Of a stretch of 64,000 nucleotides of DNA, positions 7,762 to 15,495 are shown piece by piece. The notes under the pieces are model-generated. The model was not told the DNA's origin. It did not search any database and saw only the letters and a list, made by a program, of their open reading frames with translations. A program made the translations under genes and the position numbers. Position 1 is the first letter of the stretch. Every line of letters starts with the position of its first letter. Origin of the DNA: Candidatus Uhrbacteria bacterium (GTDB lineage Bacteria; Patescibacteriota; Patescibacteriia; 2-12-FULL-60-25); NCBI GenBank assembly GCA_016222815.1, contig JACRQE010000002.1, forward strand, positions 62,001-126,000. Direction: 5' to 3'.

Positions 7762-8280
7762 TCAGCCTGCCGCTTTTTCGGCGACGGAAGGAGTGGTGCC
7801 GGACGCCTCATCGGAGCCTGGTACGGTCGAGGTCTCCCTGACTCCGGAAGGACGGGAAGAAAGCTGCTTGGTTTTTTGCGCAGCTTCGCGCCGAGCCTCA
7901 AGCCTCTTCCAGATCTTTTCGAGATCCGGTGCATGGCCGGATTCCCTGGCCTGGTCACAGAGCCGCGCCGCGCAAGGTTGGCAGACGGGCACGTTGACGT
8001 GCGGATTGCGCGCCGAAATGATGGCGCCGCAGATACCGTCGCCCTTGGGCGCCTGGCACTTCTTGCCCGCGAACTTGTGGCGATCGAACTTGATGGGCGA
8101 GCTGTTGAGGTCGGACAATGACGTGGACGTCATGCCCGATCCGGAAGCCGTCCTAGGACTCGCTTCATTAGGCTGGACCGGCAACGTCGGTAGCTCCCCT
8201 TTCTTCCGGGTTTTGTACCTGAACGCATTGAACTGCCCGGTCTTGCGACCTCCGCTTTCGCCCTTCGATTTGCCCGCCAT
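7762..8280 (-). CDS. Hypothetical protein with Cys-rich core, paralogue of the downstream gene
   Basis: 172 residues from ATG 8280, chosen because GGGAGGAA lies directly upstream; the longer frame to 8397 is not needed. The basic N-terminus (MAGKSKGESGGRK) is followed by a Cys-rich core (FAGKKCQAPKGDGICGAIIS, then CQPCAARLC) and a coiled, charged C-terminal half. The core matches the adjacent 92-residue protein. Function unknown; a nucleic-acid-binding zinc domain is possible. Confidence 0.65.
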   Translation of the reverse strand: MAGKSKGESGGRKTGQFNAFRYKTRKKGELPTLPVQPNEASPRTASGSGMTSTSLSDLNSSPIKFDRHKFAGKKCQAPKGDGICGAIISARNPHVNVPVCQPCAARLCDQARESGHAPDLEKIWKRLEARREAAQKTKQLSSRPSGVRETSTVPGSDEASGTTPSVAEKAAG

Positions 8281-8460
8281 GATTGTTCCTCCCGTGTCTG
8301 CGGCACCCTTGCCGTATAAAGGACAGATGGCAAAAATAACACATCTGGGACAGATGTAAAGGCTTAAGCGCCTGTGATGACAGCGTCTAAAAAGCATAAA
8401 TGCCTAAAAATCCGCTTGAAACAGACATTGCCGAATTAGCTCATCCGACCCTAGCATCGG

Positions 8461-8489
8461 TTGACATATAGGCCGAATCGTGATAGGTT
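8461..8489 (+). promoter_or_regulatory. Consensus-type promoter of the phosphoesterase gene
   Basis: TTGACA, exactly 17 bases, then TAGGTT. The same -35/17/-10 combination recurs before the E2-like gene at 55014. A clear AAAGGAGG Shine-Dalgarno follows. Confidence 0.65.
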
Positions 8490-8512
8490 TATACATCCTA
8501 AAAGGAGGATAG

Positions 8513-9349
8513 ATGCTCTTTATAACCAGCGATCTGCACTACGGCGCGGATCGCCTTGGCGATGCCGCGGTCAGGAAAATGGCGCGGGAAATGGCCAAGA
8601 CCGGACCTGACGACATCTTCGTGGTCGCCGGCGACATCGCCTGCGACGACCTCAGGTTCAAACTGTGCCTCGAACTCTTCCGCGCAGTCCCAGGGAAGAA
8701 ACTGTTCGTCCGCGGCAACCACGAACTCTGGACTGACGGCCGGGAAAAATCCCTGACCAGATTCCATCGTTTGGCCGACGAGGCGGAGCGATACGGCTTC
8801 CTCTGCCTGGACGCAACCAACTCATTCCAAGCCGACGAATATACGCTAGTCGGGGCCATGGGATGGTACGACTACGCGTACCGCGACCACAGCCTGGGCA
8901 TCGGTCTCGACTCATACGAACGCAAGACCTTCCCCGGACACCCATACCCGCTCTGGAACGACGCCCTGATGGTCGACTTGGGCGAAAAGGATGCGGCTTG
9001 GACAAACCGGGAGTTACGCAGGCTGGAAGACAAACTGAAGCTCCTCGAATCCAGGACGCGAGTCGTCGCCATCTTGCATCACGTCCCGGTCGACGGCTTG
9101 CTTCCACCGCCAACCCCGGACATGCCTGAGGATGTCCGCTTCGCTCGGGCATTCCTGGGTTCACCGGAATTCGGGCGCATACTCTGCGGCCATCCGGGCA
9201 CAAAAGCCGTATTCTGCGGCCATGCGCACCTGGAAAACTCGATTCACATCAATGACATACCCTTCACCTGCGTCGGCAGCGACGACGAAAGGAAGATGCT
9301 TCTGGAATACGACGGTTCGGACATCCGCCGCCGTGTATTCCAAACCTGA
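8513..9349 (+). CDS. Calcineurin-like metallophosphoesterase
   Basis: 278 residues with the complete two-metal phosphoesterase set: SDLHYG near the start, VVAGDIA, VRGNHELW, ILHHVPVDG, and FCGHAHLENS near the end. Soluble, no signal peptide. Start 8513 is preceded by AAAGGAGGAT. It is a general phosphoesterase-fold enzyme; the substrate (protein, nucleotide or nucleic acid) cannot be told from the sequence. A terminator follows at 9350. Confidence 0.85.
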   Translation: MLFITSDLHYGADRLGDAAVRKMAREMAKTGPDDIFVVAGDIACDDLRFKLCLELFRAVPGKKLFVRGNHELWTDGREKSLTRFHRLADEAERYGFLCLDATNSFQADEYTLVGAMGWYDYAYRDHSLGIGLDSYERKTFPGHPYPLWNDALMVDLGEKDAAWTNRELRRLEDKLKLLESRTRVVAILHHVPVDGLLPPPTPDMPEDVRFARAFLGSPEFGRILCGHPGTKAVFCGHAHLENSIHINDIPFTCVGSDDERKMLLEYDGSDIRRRVFQT

Positions 9350-9380
9350 AAAGGCGCCCGCAAACGGCGCCTTTCATTTT
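9350..9380 (+). terminator. Terminator after the phosphoesterase gene
   Basis: The stem aaaggcgcc / ggcgccttt is followed by a T-rich run. Confidence 0.75.
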
Positions 9381-9393
9381 TGTCCGGATGCCC

Positions 9394-9399
9394 TATAAT
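9394..9399 (+). promoter_or_regulatory. -10 element TATAAT
   Basis: A perfect TATAAT lies 7 bases before the ATG at 9407, implying a leaderless or near-leaderless transcript. Confidence 0.5.
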
Positions 9400-9406
9400 C
9401 ATCGAT

Positions 9407-9685
9407 ATGAAGACTGAATACATGCAGAAAGCCCTGGTGGATGAGATGAAGGCGCGCATCGACGGGAAGACGCCCGTCGGGGCATTCAAGAAAGCGGCCA
9501 AACAAGCGGTCGAACTTTGCGAAAGATATCCGAGCCACATCCCGAACGAAAAGGTGATCGATCTGTTGAACGAGAACCCGGCGTTTTCCGGATTTTTGAT
9601 GAAAAAAATAAAAGATGAGGAGGCAGAAGGAGAAGATGCCGCGATAAACGAGCTAAGAAAAACCATCAGAGCAAAAAAGATATGA
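9407..9685 (+). CDS. Small hypothetical protein coupled to a Fic-like gene
   Basis: 92 residues, acidic/basic and helical; not recognised. ATG 9407 is preferred to the in-frame TTG at 9380. Its stop overlaps the start of the next gene by four bases (ATGA), so the two are translationally coupled. The position recalls small inhibitors upstream of Fic enzymes, but the inhibitory (S/T)xxxE(G/N) motif is not visible. Confidence 0.65.
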   Translation: MKTEYMQKALVDEMKARIDGKTPVGAFKKAAKQAVELCERYPSHIPNEKVIDLLNENPAFSGFLMKKIKDEEAEGEDAAINELRKTIRAKKI

Positions 9686-10899
9686 ATCTTGAGCAAACTC
9701 GACAAACATCGGAACAACCAATCAAACAACCCGGTAAAAAAAATGAGGCTGTCGAAAATCGAATCGAACGAAGTGACATAAAACGGACCCTGTTGGACGA
9801 AAGCCTAACGCCAGGCCAGAAACTCAAAGCCCTCGGCGGAACAGAAGCCGGCCCGGTAACCGAGACAACTGACGATCGCTTACGCCGGTTATCCTCCATG
9901 CGAGTCGCCATTGAAAACGAGGCGTCGCCGGAGAAGAAAAAAGACGGGCTGCGCCGGCTCATGTCCGAGATGTCAGCATTAGCGCGCGAAATACCGCCGG
10001 AAAAGAGCGGCAATGAAGATGCTTGGCGTCGCCTGACGATCCAGTTCAACAACATCATCATGGACAAGGGCAAGGTCAAGCCTGAGATAAAAAAGATATA
10101 CGACGATGTCCTGGATGAATACAGCCAATTCATTGACTCGGAATTCGTGATGCGGGCCGTAGACGCGGACCGTTACAGCGCATCAAGGCGATCCGTCGAG
10201 GACTTGTCGAATAAAATCTACGGCCGCAGCCCCGAAGATGTCGAGAAACTCAAGGAAAGAAACAGGGCCAAGGCCGTACAAGAGATACTGCGCCTGAAAG
10301 AGGCACCGAGCATAGAACTCGACGACATCCTAAAACTCCACGCGGCGAACAACAGCGGGATCGTGCCGGCGGAACTTTCCCAACTGCGCGACAAGGATGC
10401 GGTCAATTTCGGCAAACAGGTAGGCATCCTGCCCGGAGAAGATTTGAAGATCGAAATGCAGGACCTGATGGACCGGGTAAACGACACCATCAACAAAGCG
10501 AAACTCGAAAACTGGTCCGATGCACGATACGCGGTCGCGGTCGCCAAACTCCAGGCCGAATTCGTCCAGATACACCCTTTCCTGGACCGCAACGGGAGTA
10601 CCGGGCTCCTGCTGGCAGAAGCCATGATGGCCAAACGCGGCTACGAACCATCAACAAAACGCCAGTCTTTCCATGATAATTTACGCGACACATTGGGGTA
10701 TATCGGCAGCGCAGTCTTCCGCGGAAACCTGGAGGATTTCGCGACGCGACGCGGCTATTATCCAGGCCGGACAACCCAGGGCAAAAACCAGCAGATCCTT
10801 TATCAGGCCTACCTTAACGCAAACCTAGGGGCCGAGACGCCGGAAGAAAAGAAACAAAAGAAACCGCTCATAGGCCGGCTAGCATCCATGGTTTCTTGA
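9682..10899 (+). CDS. Fic-fold protein with degenerate catalytic motif
   Basis: 405 residues. A charged helical N-terminal half (about 1-210) precedes a Fic-like domain containing AKLQAEFVQIHPFLDRNGSTG. Canonical Fic AMP transferases have HPFx(D/E)GNGRxxR. Here the His, Phe, Asp and NG remain, but the GNGR arginine is Ser and the final arginine is Leu. This may abolish AMPylation or mark a different activity such as phosphotransfer. No secretion signal. Coupled to the preceding 92-residue gene. The fold assignment rests on the one motif and its helical context. Confidence 0.6.
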   Translation: MNLEQTRQTSEQPIKQPGKKNEAVENRIERSDIKRTLLDESLTPGQKLKALGGTEAGPVTETTDDRLRRLSSMRVAIENEASPEKKKDGLRRLMSEMSALAREIPPEKSGNEDAWRRLTIQFNNIIMDKGKVKPEIKKIYDDVLDEYSQFIDSEFVMRAVDADRYSASRRSVEDLSNKIYGRSPEDVEKLKERNRAKAVQEILRLKEAPSIELDDILKLHAANNSGIVPAELSQLRDKDAVNFGKQVGILPGEDLKIEMQDLMDRVNDTINKAKLENWSDARYAVAVAKLQAEFVQIHPFLDRNGSTGLLLAEAMMAKRGYEPSTKRQSFHDNLRDTLGYIGSAVFRGNLEDFATRRGYYPGRTTQGKNQQILYQAYLNANLGAETPEEKKQKKPLIGRLASMVS

Positions 10900-10921
10900 T
10901 CCCTGGTGCCCGAGGGCAACG

Positions 10922-10945
10922 AAAAATCCCCGGTTGGGGATTTTT
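10922..10945 (+). terminator. Terminator after the Fic-like gene
   Basis: Stem aaaaatcccc / ggggattttt with a GGTT loop. Confidence 0.8.
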
Positions 10946-10949
10946 CGTT

Positions 10950-11025
10950 TGGTGCGACGGCCGGGGCTCGAACCCGGGACCTTGGGCTTAAGAGGCCCCT
11001 GCTCTACCAGCTGAGCTACCGTCGC
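10950..11025 (-). tRNA. tRNA-Lys (CTT)
   Basis: On the minus strand the cloverleaf is complete: acceptor GCGACGG / CCGTCGC, D arm GCTC...GAGC, anticodon loop CTCTTAA (anticodon CTT), T loop TTCGAGC, discriminator A and an encoded CCA. Length is 76 bases. The 27-43 pair is a G-A mismatch. Confidence 0.92.
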
Positions 11026-11144
11026 GCAATCTACTTCTTTGTGGCGTGATATTATCCAACTCCCCCGTTTCAGTCAAGTAAATACGGTGGACCGATGCCG
11101 CTTGATGGAAAGGCCAAAGTCTGCTAATCTCGCCAAGAATCCAA

Positions 11145-11264
11145 GCACCCCTAGCTCCCCGATGTCGCTCCGCTCTTCGGGGCAGGCAGCTGGATAGAGC
11201 GTCCCGGTGGACACCGGGGAGGTCAGACAGCTTGCCCCGAAGAACATCGGGGTTCGAATCGCAG
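11145..11264 (+). pseudogene. tRNA-Arg-like relic invaded by palindromes
   Basis: It begins with the same 13 bases as the intact tRNA-Arg (gcacccctagctc). It continues with agctggatagagcg and ggtcaga and ends in a T-loop-like ttcgaatcg. The D arm and T arm are split by two segments complementary to each other (cccgatgt..cttcggggc and gccccgaagaacatcggg). The anticodon arm is replaced by the hairpin cccggtggacaccgggg. There is no 3' acceptor strand, so it should not make a tRNA. Confidence 0.6.
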
Positions 11265-11282
11265 CTATACAATCACAATCAT

Positions 11283-11359
11283 GCACCCCTAGCTCAGCTG
11301 GATAGAGCGCTTCCCTCCGAAGGAAGAGGTCAGACGTTCGAATCGTCTGGGGTGCACCA
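11283..11359 (+). tRNA. tRNA-Arg (CCG)
   Basis: Complete 77-base cloverleaf with acceptor GCACCCC / GGGGTGC, D arm GCTC...GAGC, anticodon stem CTTCC / GGAAG with loop CTCCGAA (anticodon CCG), T arm AGACG-TTCGAAT-CGTCT, and an encoded CCA. Confidence 0.93.
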
Positions 11360-11361
11360 GA
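11330..11361 (+). repeat. Left copy of a 32-bp direct repeat at the tRNA-Arg 3' end
   Basis: The 3' end of tRNA-Arg, beginning tcagacgttcg, recurs identically at 11702-11733 across the GIY-YIG gene. This looks like an attachment-site duplication. Confidence 0.7.
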
Positions 11362-11420
11362 AACAATATCCCCGACCCGGGGATATTGTTTTTTCTTTCA
11401 AGAAATGATAGCTCTGAAAT

Positions 11421-11675
11421 ATGTCTACATTCTATATCCTATTTTCTAAAAAACTTCAAAAGTACTACATCGGATCCACCGGCAATCTCGAAAGACGAAT
11501 CACGGAGCACAACCGTGGACAAACGACATGGACGAGAACTGGAATGCCCTGGATATGCGTATATACCGAAAGCTACGACGATTCCGGAGAAGCGAGACAG
11601 CGAGAGCTGCAGATCAAGCACTGGAAAAATCCGATGCGGATCAAAGAACTTATACAGAGAAACTCAGCTGGATAG
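11421..11675 (+). CDS. GIY-YIG domain endonuclease-like protein
   Basis: 84 residues making up a single minimal GIY-YIG domain: FYILFSKK, YYIGSTGNLERRITEHN, TTWTRTGMPW, EARQRELQIKHWKN. Proteins of this size (UPF0213/YhbQ-like) are common; some related domains act as homing or repair nucleases. Its last codons and stop (TAG 11673-11675) are supplied by a truncated tRNA-Arg copy. The gene thus sits between a complete tRNA-Arg and a partial duplicate, which fits insertion at the tRNA. Confidence 0.8.
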   Translation: MSTFYILFSKKLQKYYIGSTGNLERRITEHNRGQTTWTRTGMPWICVYTESYDDSGEARQRELQIKHWKNPMRIKELIQRNSAG

Positions 11676-11732
11676 AGCGTCCCGACGCCGCGTCGGGAAA
11701 ATCAGACGTTCGAATCGTCTGGGGTGCACCAG
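11663..11732 (+). pseudogene. Truncated tRNA-Arg copy with hairpin in place of the anticodon arm
   Basis: It carries ctcagctggatagagcg, then a 9-bp palindrome (11680-11698, tcccgacgc / gcgtcggga) where the anticodon arm should be, then the T arm, acceptor 3' strand and CCA identical to the intact gene. The 5' acceptor strand is missing. U33 and a normal loop are absent. Confidence 0.65.
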
Positions 11733-11733
11733 A
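11702..11733 (+). repeat. Right copy of the 32-bp tRNA-Arg 3' direct repeat
   Basis: Identical to 11330-11361; together they bracket the GIY-YIG gene in about 370 bases. Confidence 0.7.
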
Positions 11734-11768
11734 CCGAGAACCCCGAACCTGCGGGGTTTTTGGTTTGG

Positions 11769-11797
11769 TTGACATTTCGGGGGTCCACGATTAAGCT
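11769..11797 (+). promoter_or_regulatory. TTGACA-type promoter
   Basis: TTGACA, 17 bases, TAAGCT, upstream of the gene starting at 11833. Confidence 0.5.
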
Positions 11798-11832
11798 CCC
11801 GCCAACGTTCATTCCAACGACGAGGTGAAGAC

Positions 11833-12723
11833 ATGGCACTATCCATCCCTTCAGGTTCGCGTCTGATGCCCCTGACCAAAGAGCGCTTCGAGGCACTGGT
11901 CGCCAAAAGCGAAACGCCGGGCGTACTCAAGGCAGTCTGCACCAAATTCCTACCGCCACCGATCATGAAAGCGGTCTGCGAGGCAGGCGACAAGACAGGG
12001 GCCTTGCGTGGGGCAACGACTAGAGCCGATTTCCTGCTCCATCCATTGGAACCGGACACGGCCAAGCGCTACGGATCAGGTTTCATAACCTTCTACCACC
12101 ACGCCACACTTATCGAGTGGCTCGTGGACATTTCGGGCAACCATGACTTTTCCCTGACCCTGAACCTGACCGCGGATGATGACGGTTTCCAGGCACGTTG
12201 TACATCCGAGTACCATAAACGTCTCAACGACGTGCGCCTAGGGCACATCCCCTTCGCCGGCGAGGATGAACCGGAGATCAGCTGGGATCAAACGCCACAT
12301 AGTCCGGAGTTCATCGCTCGGACGTTGCCCGTATTGTTCGAGGAAGATGAAGAAGAGTTCACGGGCGTTCACGGTGAATGGACTTGGCACTGGGCTACGA
12401 CTCCGTGCGAAGGGATGTTCATCATGCACGGCGACCAGCGCATGCTGGCTGTGTATAATCCGAGTCGCTTTCCGAACCGGATCAACGGCGCCCGGATACT
12501 GGGAAACAATGCTTTAGCGGTCGATATCTCGCCCAGAGGCAATGAGGATGAGAAAGCTCGGCTGATGGCGGAGATCAACAGATTCCCGAATCTCTATCGC
12601 GACCATCTGGTGGAGTCGCTGACTGGCAGGTATGGCTTCAAACTGCCAGCCATAATCGAAGAGCGCATCTTCTTGTGGCAGCGGTTCCTCGATGCTTCGC
12701 TCACGCCCAAGCGGCTCTGCTGA
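11833..12723 (+). CDS. Hypothetical protein, 296 aa
   Basis: A soluble protein with no recognised motif. The start is supported by AGGTGAAG upstream and by a TTGACA-17-TAAGCT promoter. The composition is ordinary for the lineage-specific genes here: acidic, Trp/His-containing, with a run DEEEFTG. Sequence around IDISGNHDFSLTLNLTADDDG looks beta-rich. Function unknown. Confidence 0.65.
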   Translation: MALSIPSGSRLMPLTKERFEALVAKSETPGVLKAVCTKFLPPPIMKAVCEAGDKTGALRGATTRADFLLHPLEPDTAKRYGSGFITFYHHATLIEWLVDISGNHDFSLTLNLTADDDGFQARCTSEYHKRLNDVRLGHIPFAGEDEPEISWDQTPHSPEFIARTLPVLFEEDEEEFTGVHGEWTWHWATTPCEGMFIMHGDQRMLAVYNPSRFPNRINGARILGNNALAVDISPRGNEDEKARLMAEINRFPNLYRDHLVESLTGRYGFKLPAIIEERIFLWQRFLDASLTPKRLC

Positions 12724-12893
12724 TGATCCTGCAGACTATACAAAATCGCTCCTGAACTAGAACGCCGCCTCTTCTTCTGGCAGACATGCCTCGAAGAGAT
12801 CCGGCGTCCCAACACTCGCCTCTGATCCTACGCAACGCTCCGGTGGACACCGGGGCGTTTTCCGTTGACGACGAAGCCTATCCCCTGACGTGC

Positions 12894-12899
12894 TATCAT
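12894..12899 (+). promoter_or_regulatory. Extended -10 element of engB
   Basis: TGC-TATCAT lies 15 bases before the ATG at 12915; no Shine-Dalgarno is present. Confidence 0.45.
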
Positions 12900-12914
12900 C
12901 AAAGTACACAATTT

Positions 12915-13484
12915 ATGAACGCCACCTTTTTGAAAAGCATCGTCAAAATCGACGATCTGCCCAAGAGCGACAGGCCGCATATCGCTTTTTTGGGGCGTTC
13001 GAACGTCGGGAAATCTTCGCTTTTGAACAGTCTCACGGGACAAAAAGGTCTGGCCAGGGTGAGCGCCACTCCGGGCAGGACGCAGACTATCAACGTGTTC
13101 GACGTGGACAAGCGTTTCTATCTCATTGACCTGCCGGGCTACGGTTATGCTAAAACCTCGAAAGTGAAACGCGTGGCGTTCGAGGGACTTCTCAACCAAT
13201 ATCTGAACAGGACGGAGAACCTTAAGCTGTCGCTGGTCATCATAGACGCGCGATTGGGTCCGACGGATATCGACCGTGAGATGTTCGCTTTCCTCGAAGA
13301 TACGCAAAAGCCTTTCGTGGTCATCGCCAACAAAACAGACAAGCTCAAAAAAACGGAGATTGCGGCTCTGACGAAGATGCTGGCCGACGACTATCCGGGA
13401 GTCACCGTGGTCCTCCACTCCAATGTGACAAACAAGGGCGCAGGAGAAATCAGGCAACTGATTGAACAGGCAATCGCCGAATGA
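12915..13484 (+). CDS. engB: Ribosome biogenesis GTP-binding protein EngB/YihA/YsxC
   Basis: A TRAFAC-class GTPase of 189 residues needed for large-subunit assembly. G1 is GRSNVGKSS, G2 lies in SATPGRTQTINVF, G3 is DLPGYGYA, G4 is NKTDK. ATG 12915 gives the normal family N-terminus (FLKSIVKIDDLPKSDRPHIAFLGRSN); the longer frame from 12786 crosses the promoter. A terminator follows. Confidence 0.93.
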   Translation: MNATFLKSIVKIDDLPKSDRPHIAFLGRSNVGKSSLLNSLTGQKGLARVSATPGRTQTINVFDVDKRFYLIDLPGYGYAKTSKVKRVAFEGLLNQYLNRTENLKLSLVIIDARLGPTDIDREMFAFLEDTQKPFVVIANKTDKLKKTEIAALTKMLADDYPGVTVVLHSNVTNKGAGEIRQLIEQAIAE

Positions 13485-13493
13485 AAATCAAAC

Positions 13494-13516
13494 CCCCGGC
13501 GAACCTGCCGCCGGGG
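13494..13516. terminator. Convergent hairpin after engB
   Basis: The stem ccccggcg / cgccgggg lies between engB and the minus-strand gene ending at 13567. Confidence 0.6.
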
Positions 13517-13566
13517 TAAGGAGAGGGCGCTTGCTTGTTAAGCCAAGACTGCGTTTTTCGTCGGCA

Positions 13567-14139
13567 TCAAGCCGGCTGGAGCTCCAGGCGGCGCATCATG
13601 ATGCGCGCCGTTTGCGTGATATTCAGCCCGCCGAAGCTATTCTCCACATCTTCGACCAGCGCTTCGATGAGAAGGTGTTGCGTGGTCGGAGCTTGCCCAT
13701 CCATGACATCAAACGTCAGGGAGTAGAGCTTGCACAAGCGGATCTCGGGCGGGGCGCTCCAGCCCAGGTCGCCGTGGCTCAAGCAGCGCAGGGAGCGGAT
13801 CATCTCCTGGATGGGCAGGGGCAGGAAGTCTGGCTTGATGCCGGTCTGGGCTTCCAGCTCGTGGTGGAGCAGGACGTCGAAGAGCTTGACCCGCAGTTCG
13901 CCATCGAGCGCAGGCTCGGAGAGGACAGCGAGCGCGCACTGGAGCGGATGGACCGCGAAGGGCGTATGCAGGTCGTGGGAGCGGACACCCTGGCGGAGCG
14001 ACAAAGCTTTTTCCTGGTGGAGCAGGGCGAGATGCATAAGCTTCTTGGCCCAGCACCAGGCCGTGTCAGGCAGGCTGGCAAACTCGAGCGGCGTGAGGCT
14101 GCGGTATCCGGTCGTGACGGTCGCGGCTGTTGTATCCAT
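13567..14139 (-). CDS. Hypothetical protein, possible HD-type hydrolase
   Basis: 190 residues from ATG 14139, chosen for GGAGGGAG upstream. The segment HTPFAVHPLQCALAVL, then KLFDVLLHHELEAQTG, resembles the HP...(A)LLHDxxED pattern of RelA/SpoT-like HD hydrolases. The canonical HD pair is replaced by HH-E, so activity is uncertain. No membrane segment. Monocistronic, flanked by hairpins. Confidence 0.55.
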   Translation of the reverse strand: MDTTAATVTTGYRSLTPLEFASLPDTAWCWAKKLMHLALLHQEKALSLRQGVRSHDLHTPFAVHPLQCALAVLSEPALDGELRVKLFDVLLHHELEAQTGIKPDFLPLPIQEMIRSLRCLSHGDLGWSAPPEIRLCKLYSLTFDVMDGQAPTTQHLLIEALVEDVENSFGGLNITQTARIMMRRLELQPA

Positions 14140-14372
14140 TTTCTTTTCTCCCTCCACGTGGTGATTATCTTGGATGATGAAAGGTGCGTTGCAGGGAAAG
14201 ATACATCCAAACAAAATAATCGTCAGAAGAAATTACGGAAAATGCCGGCGCAGAACAAAAACCGATGGAATTTTAAGACATTTTAGCTGTTTAAAGTTGT
14301 AAACTTTTTTTCCAAAATTGAAATCCCCGGCGACAGAGCCGCCGGGGCAAGATGGGAATGTGACACAAATCA

Positions 14373-14939
14373 TCACTTCGACAAGCTTCCGAACAAAATG
14401 TCGAAGGGGTCCTTTTTTTCCGGCAGTGAGATGGTCTTGAGCACTTGTTTCAGTTTGCAGAAATCGGGTTCGTATCCCCCGAGCCTGGAGCCGCAACCGA
14501 GAAGCAACATACCGCATTTCTGGTTATAGGCGTGGAATTTCGCGAATTCGGCGAATAGCCCGAGAAGTTCATGGACGATATAGCGGTGATGTCGGCTGCA
14601 GTCGCATCGCTGTTCAACACGAGGTTTGAGCGCAGCCAGGACTGAATGCAGGAAATCGTGGATTTCCTGCAGGCGACAGATGTGGCAGTGGGAGCTGTGC
14701 CCGTAGTCTTCGACTTCCTGTCTGAGGATGGCTACGTAATCACATGCCATTCTCCAGGCATCGAACTCTTCGACCGAGTAGACATTGAGCTGTCCCCAGC
14801 CCCAGCATTTGCTGCAGGGAGATCGGCCGCAACATGAGGATGCGACCGGAGGATGTGCGCCTGCACTGACCTCGAGCTGACACTTCAGACAAAGACCGCC
14901 CGTTCCGTGGCATTGGTCGCATGTTACTTTTTCAGGCAT
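14373..14939 (-). CDS. Hypothetical zinc-binding protein with DnaJ-like CxxCxGxG motif
   Basis: 188 residues. The N-terminus has TCDQCHGTGG, CLKC, CCGRSPCSKCWGWG, then a His/Cys group (HSSHCHICRLQ, QRCDCSRHH). The CxxCxGxG element is that of the DnaJ zinc-finger region, but no J domain is present. It overlaps the preceding gene by 8 bases, so the two are translated as an operon. Possibly a zinc-dependent chaperone-like or nucleic-acid-binding factor; function unknown. Confidence 0.65.
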   Translation of the reverse strand: MPEKVTCDQCHGTGGLCLKCQLEVSAGAHPPVASSCCGRSPCSKCWGWGQLNVYSVEEFDAWRMACDYVAILRQEVEDYGHSSHCHICRLQEIHDFLHSVLAALKPRVEQRCDCSRHHRYIVHELLGLFAEFAKFHAYNQKCGMLLLGCGSRLGGYEPDFCKLKQVLKTISLPEKKDPFDILFGSLSK

Positions 14940-15351
14940 TTTTCCACCTCAATATTTCATCGGAAATCAGCAAGGATTCCTTGATTTTCACAATCAGACC
15001 CCCGGCACAATTTTCGCAGCAGTCCTTGATGTGGGTTTTTTCCTCACCTTCATACCAGCCAGCCTCTCCGCAGGCGCAACAGATGACCTGCTTACCCTCT
15101 CCGCGGCAATGGTTGCAGGGACTGAAGTAGCTGTACGGTTCTTCTTCCTGAAAGTATCTGGCTCCGCGCCGGCCGTTACACCTCCCGCAGACCTTGACCT
15201 CGAACTTCGGCCTGCATTCGCCGCCATGCCCTTGGCACACATGGCAGAGGACGCGTTCGTGGCAGAAGCCGGCATCGTCCGCGTAGTAATTGTCGCGATC
15301 GTAGTAGGTGTTCTCGACGTAACCACGGCCATCGCAGACTCGGCATTTCAT
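14932..15351 (-). CDS. Hypothetical zinc-finger protein with four DnaJ-like CxxCxGxG-type motifs
   Basis: 139 residues from ATG 15351. It is almost wholly a DnaJ-type cysteine-rich domain: CRVCDGRG, CHVCQGHG, CGRCNGRRG, CNHCRGEG, then CCACGEAG and CCENCAGG. J and peptide-binding domains are missing. Translationally coupled to the next gene, which carries the same kind of motif; the two products may act together. Compare the stand-alone zinc-finger proteins of plastids (BSD2-like), a fold analogy only. Confidence 0.7.
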   Translation of the reverse strand: MKCRVCDGRGYVENTYYDRDNYYADDAGFCHERVLCHVCQGHGGECRPKFEVKVCGRCNGRRGARYFQEEEPYSYFSPCNHCRGEGKQVICCACGEAGWYEGEEKTHIKDCCENCAGGLIVKIKESLLISDEILRWKNA

Positions 15352-15466
15352 GGTGGGGCCTCTTTGGTTGTAATGTCCGGGTGCGAGCAACATACATGCA
15401 ATTTATCTGACTGTCCTATCTTTTTACAAAATGTGTAATGGTTTTACATATTTATGGTGTTTTCCT

Positions 15467-15495
15467 TTGACATTCTTGGACTTTATGTGTATTTT
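15467..15495 (+). promoter_or_regulatory. Promoter of the TrmB-like regulator gene, flanked by an inverted repeat
   Basis: TTGACA, 17 bases, TATTTT. A 9-bp inverted repeat (tttttacaa at 15421-15429 and ttgtaaaaa at 15500-15508) brackets it and could be an autoregulatory operator. Confidence 0.5.

Noticed and set aside
9407-9685. Fic antitoxin (VbhA/FicA-like)
   Set aside because: The (S/T)xxxE(G/N) inhibitory motif was looked for and not found; only the gene arrangement fits.
11663-11732. A second functional tRNA-Arg
   Set aside because: The 5' acceptor strand is missing and the anticodon arm is a palindrome without U33 or a seven-base loop.
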